This document shows, one piece after another, positions 1-9,220 of a stretch of 42,046 nt of DNA. The translations under genes were made by a program, and so were the position numbers. Source of the DNA: Rhodococcus sp. AW25M09 (lineage in GTDB: Bacteria > Actinomycetota > Actinomycetes > Mycobacteriales > Mycobacteriaceae); assembly GCF_000333955.1 (NCBI RefSeq), contig NZ_CAPS01000086.1:1-42046 (forward strand), written 5' to 3'. Each line of letters opens with the position of its first letter. Position 1 is the first letter of the stretch. The notes beneath the pieces were generated by a model. The model saw nothing but the letters and a program-made list of their open reading frames with translations. It did not search any database and was not told the origin of the DNA.

Positions 1-350
1 GTCTCGTGGTAAACCCCCACGTCTGTGCTGGATCCCACTCGTTGATTGAACGCCTTCCATGCAGGCATGTGCGGGTCGAGCGGGTTTTTAGCGAATGCTT
101 CGAGTTCATCGAAGCTTCGCCAGTACTGCACTACGGTGACGGTGCGACCACCCATGGATGCGCGAGCACACAACAGTCCTTTTTCGGGGTGCGATCGCAG
201 TTCTCGCAACATTCGAGGCATGGCCACGAATGGCCGGATCCATTTGTGCACTTTCCAGAATTTATTGATACGCATACCGATGATAAAAACGACGAAATCG
301 TCGTCGACTTCTGCGGTGTAACGGCCCGCGTGGACCTGCGGTCGAAGCAC
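1..350 (-). CDS. DUF4188 family protein (3' end cut off by window edge)
   Basis: The minus strand reads without a stop from a GTG at 350 to the window edge, about 116 codons. The N-terminus [20 protein letters not shown], followed by NKFWKVHKW and later [18 protein letters not shown], is typical of DUF4188 proteins. These are small, monooxygenase-like (dimeric alpha/beta barrel) proteins of unproven function. The start is chosen for the purine-rich GGAGAGG about 10 bases upstream; an in-frame ATG at 371 is possible but has no ribosome site. The gene diverges from the MerR regulator at 462, and paired palindromes lie between them, so it is probably that regulator's target (inference). The C-terminus is not visible. 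Confidence 0.8.
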   Translation of the reverse strand, partial: MLRPQVHAGRYTAEVDDDFVVFIIGMRINKFWKVHKWIRPFVAMPRMLRELRSHPEKGLLCARASMGGRTVTVVQYWRSFDELEAFAKNPLDPHMPAWKAFNQRVGSSTDVGVYHE

Positions 351-399
351 GGCGATGTGTCCTCTCCTCATTCAGGGCCGACAAGTGCGACCGTTGACA

Positions 400-436
400 G
401 ATAGTGACAGTATCCATAACCGATAGTGCTACTATC
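400..436. promoter_or_regulatory. Two operator-like palindromes between the DUF4188 gene and merR
   Basis: Two 15-mers, GATAGTGACAGTATC (400-414) and GATAGTGCTACTATC (422-436), lie 22 bp apart centre to centre, about two helical turns. The second is a perfect inverted repeat (GATAGT, three bases, ACTATC); the first has one mismatched pair. A TTGACA at 394-399 directly abuts the first and could be the -35 of the rightward gene. Position and symmetry suggest binding by the adjacent MerR protein (inference). Confidence 0.6.
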
Positions 437-461
437 CGTAGGTGATGTCAAGGGCCACCCT

Positions 462-1112
462 ATGAGGATTTCCGAGCTCAGCGAACGCAGCGGCGTGTCC
501 ATCGCTTCCATCAAGTACTACCTACGCGAAGGCCTGCTGGCCGGCGGTTTACGAACAGCGACCAACCAGGCGGTGTATGGGGAGCAACACCTCCGCAGGT
601 TGCGCCTCGTCAGAGCCCTCATCGAAGTCGGAGGGTTGTCGATAGCGCACGTGCGCGCGGCAATAGCTGCCGTAGATGACGATTCGACGTCGATGCATGA
701 CACGTTCGGCGCGGTCATGCATGGTCTCGATAAGGTCCAACCAGGTGAGGACGATGCCGACGTGCTCGCAGCTTACGACGAGGTGCAAGCATGGCTGGCC
801 TCGAGAGGCTGGACAGTCGACCAGGATGCGCCAGCACAACACCGACTGGCGGAGCTAGTCGCGACCTTGCGCAGGTTCGATTTCCCCGCGGCGCTGACCG
901 ATTTCGATGTTGCCGCCGACAACGTGGAACGAACCGCCGACAGCGAGGTACGTTACGCCCGAGCGCAGGATGACCGTACTGCGTCCGTCGAGACGATGCT
1001 CATCGGCACTGTGATACTCGAGCGGGCGATTGTCGAAGTACGCCGTCTCGGTCTCGAAGCTGCCAGCTTCAAAATCGAGAACACGTGTCCAGATCCTCGG
1101 TCCGGCGTATGA
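462..1112 (+). CDS. MerR family transcriptional regulator
   Basis: A 216-residue protein. Its N-terminus MRISELSERSGVSIASIKYY, followed by LREGLL, is a canonical MerR winged helix-turn-helix (residues 1-70), in which the helix recognises DNA and the wing reads YGEQHLRRL. The remaining 145 residues are mostly helical and have no recognised ligand-binding domain; there is no metal-binding cysteine set, so it is not a metal sensor of the MerR/CueR type. The ATG at 462 has AAGGG seven bases upstream. An earlier in-frame start at 426 would lie inside a palindrome and is rejected. It diverges from a DUF4188 gene and probably controls it and itself. The inducer is unknown. Confidence 0.88.
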   Translation: MRISELSERSGVSIASIKYYLREGLLAGGLRTATNQAVYGEQHLRRLRLVRALIEVGGLSIAHVRAAIAAVDDDSTSMHDTFGAVMHGLDKVQPGEDDADVLAAYDEVQAWLASRGWTVDQDAPAQHRLAELVATLRRFDFPAALTDFDVAADNVERTADSEVRYARAQDDRTASVETMLIGTVILERAIVEVRRLGLEAASFKIENTCPDPRSGV

Positions 1113-1233
1113 AATCGTCATCTGCAGGCTCGATGGCCAAGCGCAGCGTTCCCGGTGTGGATAACTCTGCTCGTCGACAACGAACACTGCCCGGCGAACG
1201 TTGCGCGGACCGGGCGGGGTGGCCTTTCCGGGA

Positions 1234-2814
1234 CTACAGGAAGCTACCGGCTCGGGCCGCGAGGTCCAGCACGGGCTGAGGGAAGACTCCCAGGACCACG
1301 GTGACGACCACCGATACCCCGATTGCGCACGACACCGATGCCGTCGGGCGCACCATCGTTACGGTCTTCTCGGTGGGATCGGTGAAGAACATCAGCACGA
1401 TCACTCGAACGTAGAAGAACGCCGCAATCGCGCTACACACCACTCCCACCACGACCAGCGCGGCTCCCCCGGCGCCCGAGGCTGCACTGAACACGGCGAA
1501 TTTGCCGATGAACCCACTGGTGAGCGGGATACCGGCGAACGAGAGTAAAAACAATCCGAACACCGCGGCAATCAGCGGCGAGCGACGACCGATACCCGCC
1601 CACCGCTCCAGATCACCGACCTCACCGCGTTCGTCTCGGGCCAGACCGATGATCGCGAATCCCCCCAGAGTGCTGAACGCGTAGGCCAACAGGTAGAACA
1701 TCGTGGCCGAGACACCCGAATCCCCCACATCACCTGAATTACCCACATCACCTGAATTACCCAGAGCAGTCACTCCGGTGAGGATGAATCCCGTATGCGC
1801 CACGGACGAGTAGGCCAGCATGCGCTTGACGTCGGTCTGAGTCACTGCCACCACGGAACCGAGCACCATCGTTGCGATGGCCACAACCCACAGCATTGGC
1901 CGCCAACTCGACTCGAGACCGGGCAACGCCATGCCGAAAACGCGCAGAATCGCGCCGAAGGCCGCCACTTTGGTCACCGTTGCCATCATCGCCGTCACTG
2001 GCGTCGGTGCGCCATGGTAGACGTCGGGAATCCACGAATGAAACGGCACTGCACCGACTTTGAACAGCAGCCCCACGGCCAGCAGAGCAGTACCGATCAA
2101 CGCGAGTGATCTGCCTTGGCCGTCCACTGCAATAGCGTCGGCGATGCCGTCCAACCGGACGGTACCGGCATAGCCGTACAGAAACGCGACTCCGAACAGG
2201 AAAAATGCCGACGAGAAAGCGCCCAGCAGAAAGTACTTCAGCGCTGCTTCCTGGGACAGTAGCCGGCGTCGCCGGGCCAGACCGCACAACAGATACAGCG
2301 GAAGAGACAGTACTTCCAATGCGACGAACATCGCCAGCAGATCCGCGGACGCCGGAAACAGCAGCATGCCGCCGATCGCGAACATCGCCAGCGGAAAGAC
2401 CTCGGTCTGAGCAGCTCCAGCGTCGACGGCTTCTCGCTCTGCCACGCTTCCTGGAGTGGTGGAGGCCTGGGGCGTGAACGAGTCGATTCGGCGCTCGGCA
2501 CCGGCCCCGGTGACTGCGACGGTGCGTTCCGCCAGGAGCGCGAGGGCCGGAATCGCCACCAATACAACGGTTCCCTGTAGAAACAGCGTCGGCCCATCGA
2601 TGGCGACGGCCCCGGACATAGCGGAAGCCTCGGTGCCGGCCAGACCGAGGACAGCAGCGAGTGCCGCCACCAGACCCGCGAGCGCAAGACCCAGATGCGT
2701 TGCGCGACGTGCTCGCATCGGCACGAACGCTTCGACGAGGACCCCGAGAACCGCGACTCCGAACACGATCAGCATCGGCGACAGCAGCCCGTACTGCACC
2801 TCTGGTGTGGTCAT
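1234..2814 (-). CDS. nuoN: NADH-quinone oxidoreductase subunit N
   Basis: A 526-residue membrane protein, one of three antiporter-like proton-pumping subunits of complex I. Hydrophobic segments run throughout. The family core is visible as EAALKYFLLGAFSSAFFLFG, then FKVGAVPFHSWIPDVYHGAP and KRMLAYSSVAHTGFI; the lysines in these stretches belong to the proton path in the family. It is the last gene of the nuo operon, and its ATG overlaps the nuoM stop by four bases. There are two oddities. One is a hydrophilic loop near residues 95-130 (RIDSFTPQASTTPGS). The other is a Gly/Asn/Ser/Asp insert, NSGDVGNSGDVGDSG, near residue 355, produced by an 18-bp tandem duplication. No convincing terminator was seen in the 121 bp before the convergent merR end. 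Confidence 0.97.
   Translation of the reverse strand: MTTPEVQYGLLSPMLIVFGVAVLGVLVEAFVPMRARRATHLGLALAGLVAALAAVLGLAGTEASAMSGAVAIDGPTLFLQGTVVLVAIPALALLAERTVAVTGAGAERRIDSFTPQASTTPGSVAEREAVDAGAAQTEVFPLAMFAIGGMLLFPASADLLAMFVALEVLSLPLYLLCGLARRRRLLSQEAALKYFLLGAFSSAFFLFGVAFLYGYAGTVRLDGIADAIAVDGQGRSLALIGTALLAVGLLFKVGAVPFHSWIPDVYHGAPTPVTAMMATVTKVAAFGAILRVFGMALPGLESSWRPMLWVVAIATMVLGSVVAVTQTDVKRMLAYSSVAHTGFILTGVTALGNSGDVGNSGDVGDSGVSATMFYLLAYAFSTLGGFAIIGLARDERGEVGDLERWAGIGRRSPLIAAVFGLFLLSFAGIPLTSGFIGKFAVFSAASGAGGAALVVVGVVCSAIAAFFYVRVIVLMFFTDPTEKTVTMVRPTASVSCAIGVSVVVTVVLGVFPQPVLDLAARAGSFL
1726..1761 (-). repeat. 18-bp in-frame tandem duplication in nuoN
   Basis: Two identical copies of CACATCACCTGAATTACC (plus strand) stand head to tail at 1726-1743 and 1744-1761. 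A third, degenerate unit lies just to the left. They encode GNSGDV twice, in a loop between membrane segments, and keep the reading frame. Confidence 0.9.
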
Positions 2815-4418
2815 CGCTGACCTCCTGAACTGTCGACGATCGTGGGTTGCACTGCCGGAGTGATGACATCGAGCGCCGGTTTCGGATATACCCCGAACAC
2901 GATGAGCAGTGCGATCAGCGGAACCACCACCACCAACTCGCGAGGGACGAGATCGGAGATCTTCTCGTTGCCCCCACGGACCGGCCCCGTCATCACCCGC
3001 TGATAGAGCCAGAGGATGTAGATCGCCGACAGGACAAGCGCCCCGGTGGCCACGATCGCGGCGACACCGTACCGACCGAATGTGCCGATCAATACCAGGA
3101 ATTCACTGATGAACGGAGCAAGACCGGGAAGCGAGAGCGTGGCCAGTCCCGAGATCAGGAAGGTTCCGGCGAGCACCGGCGCGACCTTCTGCACACCGCC
3201 GTAGTCTGCGATCGCCCGTGAACCACGACGGGACACGAGGAATCCCGCGATCAAGAACAATGCGGCAGTCGAGATTCCGTGATTGACCATGTACAGCGTG
3301 GCACCGGCCTGACTCTGTCCGGTCATGGCGAAGATGCCGAGAATGATGAATCCGAAGTGCGAAATCGAGGTGTACGCAATCAGTCTCATCATGTCGGTCT
3401 GACCGATCGCCAGTATCGCCCCGTACACGATGCCGATCACCGCAAGGGTGATGATCCACGGCGCGAACGTCTGCGAAGACCCGGGAAAGAGCTCGAGGCA
3501 GAAACGCAGCATCGCGAACGTACCCACCTTGTCCACCACGGACATCATCAGCACGGCCGTCGCGGGAGTGGACTGTACCGCGGCGTCGGGTAGCCACGTA
3601 TGGAATGGCCACAGCGGTGCCTTGATCGCAAAGGCGAACATGAAGCCCAGGAACAGCGCGTTGAGCACCGCCGGATCCACACCGAGCCCGCCCGATGCCG
3701 CGGTGTCCGCAATCGTGCGCAGATCGAACGTTCCCCCGTCGAACGGGCCCTCCGGCCTGGCGGTGACGACGTACAACCCAATGACGGCAGCCAACATCAC
3801 CAATCCGCCGAACAGGTTGTACAGCAGGAATTTCACCGCAGCACGAGTTCTCTCGGTGCCGCCGGAGTGGAGCCCGCGGAACGACCCGTCGGGACCGGAG
3901 TGGAGCCCGCGGAACGACCCAGAAGCATTACCGAATCCGCCGATGAGGAAGTACATCGGAATCAACATCGCCTCGAAGAAGATGTAGAACAACAACACGT
4001 CCAGCGACAAGAACGAGACGATCACCATCGACTCGACCACCAGAATCAAGGCCATGTAGGTGTGCGAGACCCGACGTGATCCGTAGTTCGCTACGCGGCT
4101 GCCGTCGTGCCAGCCCGCGACGAGCAGCAGTGGGGTCAGTACGGTGGTGAGCATTACCAGCACGAGGCCGACTCCGTCGAGGCCGAGCGTGTAGCGCGCA
4201 CCGAACGCTGCTATCCACGAATGGTCTTCGACGAACTGATAGCGGTCTCCGCCGGAATCGAACAACACTGCGAGTGCCACCGAGATCGCGAGGGTGCCGG
4301 TCGCGAAACCCACGGCGACGCCACGTGCGATCGTCGGTCGGTCGGCGGGTACCAGGGCGACGATGATCGCGCCGAGAATCGGGAGTACCCACAACACCGT
4401 CAATCCGGGAATCGTCAC
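2811..4418 (-). CDS. nuoM: NADH-quinone oxidoreductase subunit M
   Basis: A 535-residue polytopic membrane protein, the second antiporter-like proton-pumping subunit of complex I. Family signatures are [20 protein letters not shown] early on, [20 protein letters not shown] in the middle and [20 protein letters not shown] after it. The ATG overlaps the nuoL stop by four bases, and its own stop overlaps nuoN. Between the segment ending FLIGGFG and the next helix, which begins AAVKFLLYN, there is an extra loop containing GSFRGLHSG twice (about residues 167-186). It is encoded by a 33-bp tandem repeat related to the one in rbfA. Typical NuoM proteins have only a short linker at this point (family knowledge, not checked by alignment). 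Confidence 0.97.
   Translation of the reverse strand: MTIPGLTVLWVLPILGAIIVALVPADRPTIARGVAVGFATGTLAISVALAVLFDSGGDRYQFVEDHSWIAAFGARYTLGLDGVGLVLVMLTTVLTPLLLVAGWHDGSRVANYGSRRVSHTYMALILVVESMVIVSFLSLDVLLFYIFFEAMLIPMYFLIGGFGNASGSFRGLHSGPDGSFRGLHSGGTERTRAAVKFLLYNLFGGLVMLAAVIGLYVVTARPEGPFDGGTFDLRTIADTAASGGLGVDPAVLNALFLGFMFAFAIKAPLWPFHTWLPDAAVQSTPATAVLMMSVVDKVGTFAMLRFCLELFPGSSQTFAPWIITLAVIGIVYGAILAIGQTDMMRLIAYTSISHFGFIILGIFAMTGQSQAGATLYMVNHGISTAALFLIAGFLVSRRGSRAIADYGGVQKVAPVLAGTFLISGLATLSLPGLAPFISEFLVLIGTFGRYGVAAIVATGALVLSAIYILWLYQRVMTGPVRGGNEKISDLVPRELVVVVPLIALLIVFGVYPKPALDVITPAVQPTIVDSSGGQR
3862..3920 (-). repeat. 33-bp-period tandem repeat in nuoM (dispersed repeat family, copy set 1)
   Basis: Two copies of a unit containing GGAGTGGAGCCCGCGGAACG begin at 3862 and 3895, exactly 33 bp apart. 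They keep the nuoM frame and encode GSFRGLHSG twice. The same core, differing at two pyrimidine positions, recurs five times in rbfA at 38981-39134. Confidence 0.92.
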
Positions 4419-6289
4419 AGGACCACCACCATCAGAACGACGAGAACGGCCCCCGCGAACATCGCCAACGCATAGGACCGCACATATCCGGTCTGCAGCC
4501 GCTGGGAGCGAGTCGATACGTTACCGATCGATCTCCCCACACCATCCACGACGGCGTCGATGCCCGCCGAGTCGGCGTACACCAATGCGCGCGTGAGCTT
4601 GTGCCCTGGACGCATGAATGCGGCCTCGTTGACGGCGTCTCCGTACAGGTCGGCCCGCGCTGCTCTGGTCAGCGGTGACACATCCTCGGGTGGTGTCGGG
4701 GGAACCTCGCGGGCGATGTACTTGCTGTACGCGACACCGACGCCCGTGAGCACCACCACCAGTACTGCGACGGTGATGACCCAGGCCGGTATCGCGTGCT
4801 CTTCTTCGGCCGAGCCCACGATCGGTTCGAGCCATGTCTCCAGGCGTCCGCCCACAGCCAGGAACGCCCCCGCAGCCACCGAACCGAAAGCCAAGACGAT
4901 CATCGGAGCTGTCATCGTCGCCGGTGCCTCGTGCGGATGTGCCTGCGCCGCCCACCGTTTCGGGCCGAAGAACGTCATCAGCATCACCCGCGTCATGTAG
5001 AACGCGGTCAATCCTGCGCCGAGCAACGTCACGCAGCCGAGCACCGCGCCGGCCACTCCCCCGGCCGCGAAAGCAACCTCGATGATCGGATCCTTGGCGA
5101 AGAAGCCGGAGAACGGCGGTACCCCGATGATGGCCAGGTAACCGAGACCGAACGTGACGAAGGTGATCGGCATCGCGACGCGGAGCCCGCCGAACCGTCG
5201 CATGTCGGTTTCGTCGTTCATCGCGTGCATCACCGAGCCCGCACCCAGGAACAGGCCGGCCTTGAAGAAACCGTGCGAGAGCAACAGCGCGATGGCGAAG
5301 GGATACCCGGACGGGCCGAGTCCGGCGGCGAGCACCATGTACCCGATCTGGCTCATCGTGGACGCCGCGAGCGCCTTCTTGATGTCGTCCTTCGCGCAAC
5401 CGATGACTGCACCGAACAGCAGCGTGACCCCGCCGACGGTGACGGTGGCCGCTCGCGCAACCGGCGATGCCTCGAACACCGGTCCCGATCGAACGATGAG
5501 ATACACCCCAGCGGTCACCATTGTCGCTGCATGGATCAGTGCCGAGACCGGCGTCGGACCCTCCATCGCATCGCCCAGCCACGATTGCAGCGGCACCTGT
5601 GCCGACTTCCCGCAGGCCGCCAACAACAGCATCAGCGCCATGGCGGTCGCCACCGACTCGCCCGCGCCGCCGATTCCGGCGAACACCACGTCGTACTGCA
5701 CCGACCCGAAGTTCACGAACATGATCATCAGGGCAACGGCCAAGCCGATATCGCCGACGCGGTTGACCACGAACGCCTTTCGGGCGGCCGATGCTGCGGA
5801 CGGCTTGTGCTGCCAGAAGCCGATGAGCAAGTACGAGGCCAGACCCACTCCCTCCCAACCCACGTAGAGACCGAGAAAGTTATCGGCGAGCACCAGCAGC
5901 AGCATGGCCGCGAGAAACAGGTTGAGGTACGCGAAGAAGCGTCGACGCTCCGCGTCGTGACTCATGTACCCGATCGAATACACGTGAATCAACGACCCGA
6001 CTCCGGTGATCAAGAGGACGAAGCAGATCGACAACTGATCGGCTCGAAGGCCGAAGTCGACCTGCAGCTGGTCGACCGGAACCCACCGGAACAGGGTCTG
6101 GGTGAGTGCTCGGCTCGACTCTTCGCGTCCGAGCATCGAGGCGAATACCAGTGCCGCGACGACGAACGACGACACTGCTGCTGCCGTCGCAACCAGGTGG
6201 CCCGAGGAGTTGGTGCGCCGTCCACCGAGCAGCAGGGCGGCCGCACCGAACGCCGGCAGAGCCGGGAGAAGCCACAGTATCGACATCAT
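4415..6289 (-). CDS. nuoL: NADH-quinone oxidoreductase subunit L
   Basis: A 624-residue polytopic protein, the largest antiporter-like subunit of complex I, which carries the long lateral helix at its C-terminus. Family stretches include [56 protein letters not shown] and [20 protein letters not shown]. The start is ATG-ATG (6289/6286), preceded by GGGGAGCAGAA, a good ribosome site. The gene lies 13 bp after nuoK and overlaps nuoM by four bases. Length and composition are ordinary. Confidence 0.98.
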   Translation of the reverse strand: MMSILWLLPALPAFGAAALLLGGRRTNSSGHLVATAAAVSSFVVAALVFASMLGREESSRALTQTLFRWVPVDQLQVDFGLRADQLSICFVLLITGVGSLIHVYSIGYMSHDAERRRFFAYLNLFLAAMLLLVLADNFLGLYVGWEGVGLASYLLIGFWQHKPSAASAARKAFVVNRVGDIGLAVALMIMFVNFGSVQYDVVFAGIGGAGESVATAMALMLLLAACGKSAQVPLQSWLGDAMEGPTPVSALIHAATMVTAGVYLIVRSGPVFEASPVARAATVTVGGVTLLFGAVIGCAKDDIKKALAASTMSQIGYMVLAAGLGPSGYPFAIALLLSHGFFKAGLFLGAGSVMHAMNDETDMRRFGGLRVAMPITFVTFGLGYLAIIGVPPFSGFFAKDPIIEVAFAAGGVAGAVLGCVTLLGAGLTAFYMTRVMLMTFFGPKRWAAQAHPHEAPATMTAPMIVLAFGSVAAGAFLAVGGRLETWLEPIVGSAEEEHAIPAWVITVAVLVVVLTGVGVAYSKYIAREVPPTPPEDVSPLTRAARADLYGDAVNEAAFMRPGHKLTRALVYADSAGIDAVVDGVGRSIGNVSTRSQRLQTGYVRSYALAMFAGAVLVVLMVVVL

Positions 6290-6302
6290 TTCTGCTCCCC
6301 CG

Positions 6303-6602
6303 TCAGTTCTTCATCAGTGAGTTCTCGTCCATCGAGATCGAGCGACGAGAACGGAAGATGGCCATGATGATCGCCAGGCCCACCACTACCTCGGCAGCAG
6401 CGACCACCATGGTGAAGAACGCGAACAACTGCCCGTCGAGATTGCCGTGCATGCGGGAAAACGTGACGAACGCGAGATTGACTGCGTTGAGCATCAATTC
6501 GATGCACATGAACACGATGATCGCGTTTCGCCTGACGATGACGCCCGCCGCGCCGATGGTGAACAGCAGCACCGACAGGTAGAGGTAGTTCTCGGGATTC
6601 AT
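6303..6602 (-). CDS. nuoK: NADH-quinone oxidoreductase subunit K
   Basis: A 99-residue, three-helix membrane subunit of complex I, the usual length for NuoK. The second helix, [19 protein letters not shown], holds the conserved membrane glutamate that takes part in proton transfer in the family. A second acidic residue lies in the third helix ([13 protein letters not shown]). Its ATG overlaps the nuoJ stop by four bases. Confidence 0.98.
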   Translation of the reverse strand: MNPENYLYLSVLLFTIGAAGVIVRRNAIIVFMCIELMLNAVNLAFVTFSRMHGNLDGQLFAFFTMVVAAAEVVVGLAIIMAIFRSRRSISMDENSLMKN

Positions 6603-7375
6603 CGCTGGTCACCCCCGTCCACCTTGTACTGGCTCCGTGGATCGGCGAACAGTGCGTTGACCGAGGACTCGGACTCGGTTCCATCCGGGAGCAGAGCGCG
6701 GCGATCGACGCCGTTGTGACGGGCGAATACACCGGGGCTCGGCAGCGGTGTCACCCTGGAGCCGTCGCGGAACCGATCCTGCGACATCTCTCGCTGACCC
6801 TTGACCGGTCCCAGAGCTTCTCGGTGCGCCAGAATCATCGCCCCGATGGTGGCCGTGATCAACAGCGCCCCGGTCAGCTCGAACGCCCAGACGTACTCGA
6901 CGAAGATGAGCTCCGCGAGACCCTCGACGTTTCCGGTGGAGTTGGCTGAATCGAGCCCGGCGAAGTCGAGCCGACCGCCGCGGGCAGCGTCACGTAGCAG
7001 TACCCCGATGATCAACAGTCCGAAGCCGATTCCGATGACCACGGCCGCGATGCGGTGCCCTCGCAGGGTCTCCGTCAAGGATTCAGAGCTGTCGACTCCG
7101 ACGAGCATCAGCACGAACAGGAACAGCATCATCACCGCGCCGGTGTAGACGACGATCTGCACGACACCGAGGAACAGTGCCCCCTGTGCCATGTAGAAGG
7201 TCGCGAGCACCACCATGGTCGCGGCGAGAAACAGCGCCGAGTACACGGCTTTGGTGCTCATCACCACGCCCAACGCACCGATGACCGCGACGACACCCAA
7301 GCTCCAGAACTGAACGGCCTCACCGGTGGACGTCGCCTCGAGAGCGAGCTGCACGGCCACTACCTGCGCAGTCAT
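6599..7375 (-). CDS. nuoJ: NADH-quinone oxidoreductase subunit J
   Basis: A 258-residue membrane subunit of complex I. About five hydrophobic segments occupy residues 20-190. The family signature [20 protein letters not shown] lies in the third helix, whose pi-bulge region links quinone chemistry to proton movement. A hydrophilic C-terminal tail of about 65 residues (from [14 protein letters not shown] on) is longer than in enterobacterial NuoJ but common in actinobacteria. The ATG overlaps the nuoI stop by four bases. Confidence 0.97.
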   Translation of the reverse strand: MTAQVVAVQLALEATSTGEAVQFWSLGVVAVIGALGVVMSTKAVYSALFLAATMVVLATFYMAQGALFLGVVQIVVYTGAVMMLFLFVLMLVGVDSSESLTETLRGHRIAAVVIGIGFGLLIIGVLLRDAARGGRLDFAGLDSANSTGNVEGLAELIFVEYVWAFELTGALLITATIGAMILAHREALGPVKGQREMSQDRFRDGSRVTPLPSPGVFARHNGVDRRALLPDGTESESSVNALFADPRSQYKVDGGDQR

Positions 7376-7917
7376 CGAACCGGACCGCCCTCGGTTTCGG
7401 CCGCACCCTCGTCACCGGTGACGATGCCGCGGTAGTAGTCCTCGGCCGAGCAACCCGGTGCCATCGCATGCGGCGGTGCCACCATGTCGGGCTCCATCGG
7501 TGCCAGCAGTGCTTCCTTCTCGTAGATCAGATCTGCCCTGTTGTCACCGGCGAGTTCGTACTCGTTGGTCATCGTCAGAGCCCTGGTAGGACATGCCTCC
7601 ACACACAGTCCGCAGCCGATGCACCGCAGGTAGTTGATCTGGTAGACCCCTCCGTATCGCTCGCCGGGTGAGAATCGTTCGGTCTCGGTGTTGTCGGCGC
7701 CTTCGACGTAGATGGCGTCGGCCGGGCAGGCCCACGCACAGAGCTCGCAACCGATGCACTTCTCGAGGCCGTCGGCGTACCGATTGAGCTGATGCCGGCC
7801 GTGGTATCGAACCTCGGTCGGCTTCTTCTCTTCCGGATACAGTTCGGTCTCGGGCTTTTTGAACATCGTGGCGAAGGTGACGCCGAATCCGGCGATAGGT
7901 CCGAGAAATTCAGGCAT
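7372..7917 (-). CDS. nuoI: NADH-quinone oxidoreductase subunit I, 2x[4Fe-4S] ferredoxin-like
   Basis: A 181-residue peripheral subunit of complex I that passes electrons from NuoG toward the N2 cluster in NuoB. Two complete four-cysteine motifs are visible: C54, C57, C60, C64 ([12 protein letters not shown]) and C99, C102, C105, C109 ([12 protein letters not shown]). These bind clusters N6a and N6b in the family. The C-terminus after residue 125 is an acidic tail. The start overlaps nuoH by eight bases and the stop overlaps nuoJ by four. Confidence 0.98.
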   Translation of the reverse strand: MPEFLGPIAGFGVTFATMFKKPETELYPEEKKPTEVRYHGRHQLNRYADGLEKCIGCELCAWACPADAIYVEGADNTETERFSPGERYGGVYQINYLRCIGCGLCVEACPTRALTMTNEYELAGDNRADLIYEKEALLAPMEPDMVAPPHAMAPGCSAEDYYRGIVTGDEGAAETEGGPVR

Positions 7918-9220
7918 CGGCGTTCTCCTTCTGTGTCGTGGTCGCGCGTGACCGAGTGCCGGCGTGCCGGCTCCGAACAGTCGAGTCCGTGGCCGGGATG
8001 GGAGGTATCGGGAATCCGCCTGACATCGCGTCGAACTCGGCGACGGGCGGAGTCGGCGTCACATGTCGACCACGTGCACGTCGCCGCACCATGAGCAACA
8101 ACGAGGCCAGCACTGCTGCGGCGAAGATCATCGACACGATGAACGTGATCAGGGGCACGTCGAACCGATCGGCGCCGACCACCCGCACGGTCGCGATCAC
8201 CATCACCCAGATCAGGGCAACGGGAATGAGGATCTTCCAACCGAAGTTCATGAACTGGTCGTACCGCAACCTGGGCAGAGTCGAACGCAGCCAGATGAAG
8301 ACGAACAGGAACACCCAGACCTTGAGGGTGAACCACAGAACCGGCCACCAACCGGAATTGGCACCGCTCCACAGACTCAACGGAATCGGCGCGTGCCAGC
8401 CGCCGAGGAACAGTGTGGTCGCCAGTGCCGACACGGTCACCATGTTGATGTACTCGGCAAGCATGAACATCGCGAAACGCAGTGAGGAGTACTCCGTGTG
8501 GAATCCTCCCACCAGCTCCCCTTCTGCCTCGGGCAGATCGAACGGAGCACGATTGGTTTCTCCGACCATGGCCGTCACGTACACCAGGAACGACGGCAAC
8601 AGCAGAAATACGTACCAGGTGTTCTGTTGCGCAGCAACGATTCCGGACGTCGACATGGTGCCCGCGTAGAGGAATACTGCGGCGAAAGACAGACCCATCG
8701 CGACCTCGTACGAAATCACCTGTGCCGTCGAACGCAGAGCGCCGAGCAACGGATACGTCGAACCCGACGCCCAGCCGGCCAGCACGATCCCGTACACACC
8801 TATCGAGGTGACGGCGAGAATGTACAGAACCCCCACCGGCAGGTCGGTCATCTGCAACGGAGTGGTGGTGCCGAACACCGATACCTCGGGCCCGAACGGG
8901 ATCACTGCGAATGCCATGAATGCGGGCACCACCGAGATAATCGGAGCCAGAACGTAAATCGGCTTGTCGACGCCGGTCGGAGTGATCCCCTCCTTCAGCG
9001 CGAGCTTGATCCCGTCCATCAACGACTGCAATATTCCCCATGGGCCGACCCGGTTGGGCCCCACCCGCATCTGCATCCACGCCATGATCTTGCGCTCGGC
9101 ATAGATCGCGACCAGCGGCGTGAGCACCAGGAAGACGAAGACTGCCAGGGCTTTACCGAGAACCAACCACCACGGGTCGGTGCCGAACATCGACAGATCG
9201 GGCGGCGCGGCGACAATCAC
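7910..9220 (-). CDS. nuoH: NADH-quinone oxidoreductase subunit H
   Basis: A 436-residue membrane subunit that forms the quinone-binding chamber of complex I. The conserved loop [20 protein letters not shown] sits near residue 41, and the second signature, [20 protein letters not shown], lies mid-protein. Eight or so hydrophobic segments are followed by a hydrophilic C-terminal extension of about 60 residues, from [14 protein letters not shown] to the end. Extensions of this kind are usual in actinobacterial NuoH and are not expected to be in the membrane. The start overlaps nuoG by four bases. Confidence 0.98.
   Translation of the reverse strand: MIVAAPPDLSMFGTDPWWLVLGKALAVFVFLVLTPLVAIYAERKIMAWMQMRVGPNRVGPWGILQSLMDGIKLALKEGITPTGVDKPIYVLAPIISVVPAFMAFAVIPFGPEVSVFGTTTPLQMTDLPVGVLYILAVTSIGVYGIVLAGWASGSTYPLLGALRSTAQVISYEVAMGLSFAAVFLYAGTMSTSGIVAAQQNTWYVFLLLPSFLVYVTAMVGETNRAPFDLPEAEGELVGGFHTEYSSLRFAMFMLAEYINMVTVSALATTLFLGGWHAPIPLSLWSGANSGWWPVLWFTLKVWVFLFVFIWLRSTLPRLRYDQFMNFGWKILIPVALIWVMVIATVRVVGADRFDVPLITFIVSMIFAAAVLASLLLMVRRRARGRHVTPTPPVAEFDAMSGGFPIPPIPATDSTVRSRHAGTRSRATTTQKENADA

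Noticed and set aside
1113..1233. Terminator between merR and nuoN
   Set aside because: The 121-bp convergent gap was read on both strands; no stem of useful length followed by T residues was found.
2445..2490. A degenerate third location of the 33-bp element in nuoN (TGGAGTGGTGGAGGCCTG)
   Set aside because: Only part of the core aligns and gaps are required; similarity is within what GC-rich sequence gives by chance.
4796..6367. Long plus-strand open frame opposite nuoL
   Set aside because: It is antisense to a certain gene, its translation is Arg/His-rich low-complexity sequence without family resemblance, and high GC content produces many such frames here.
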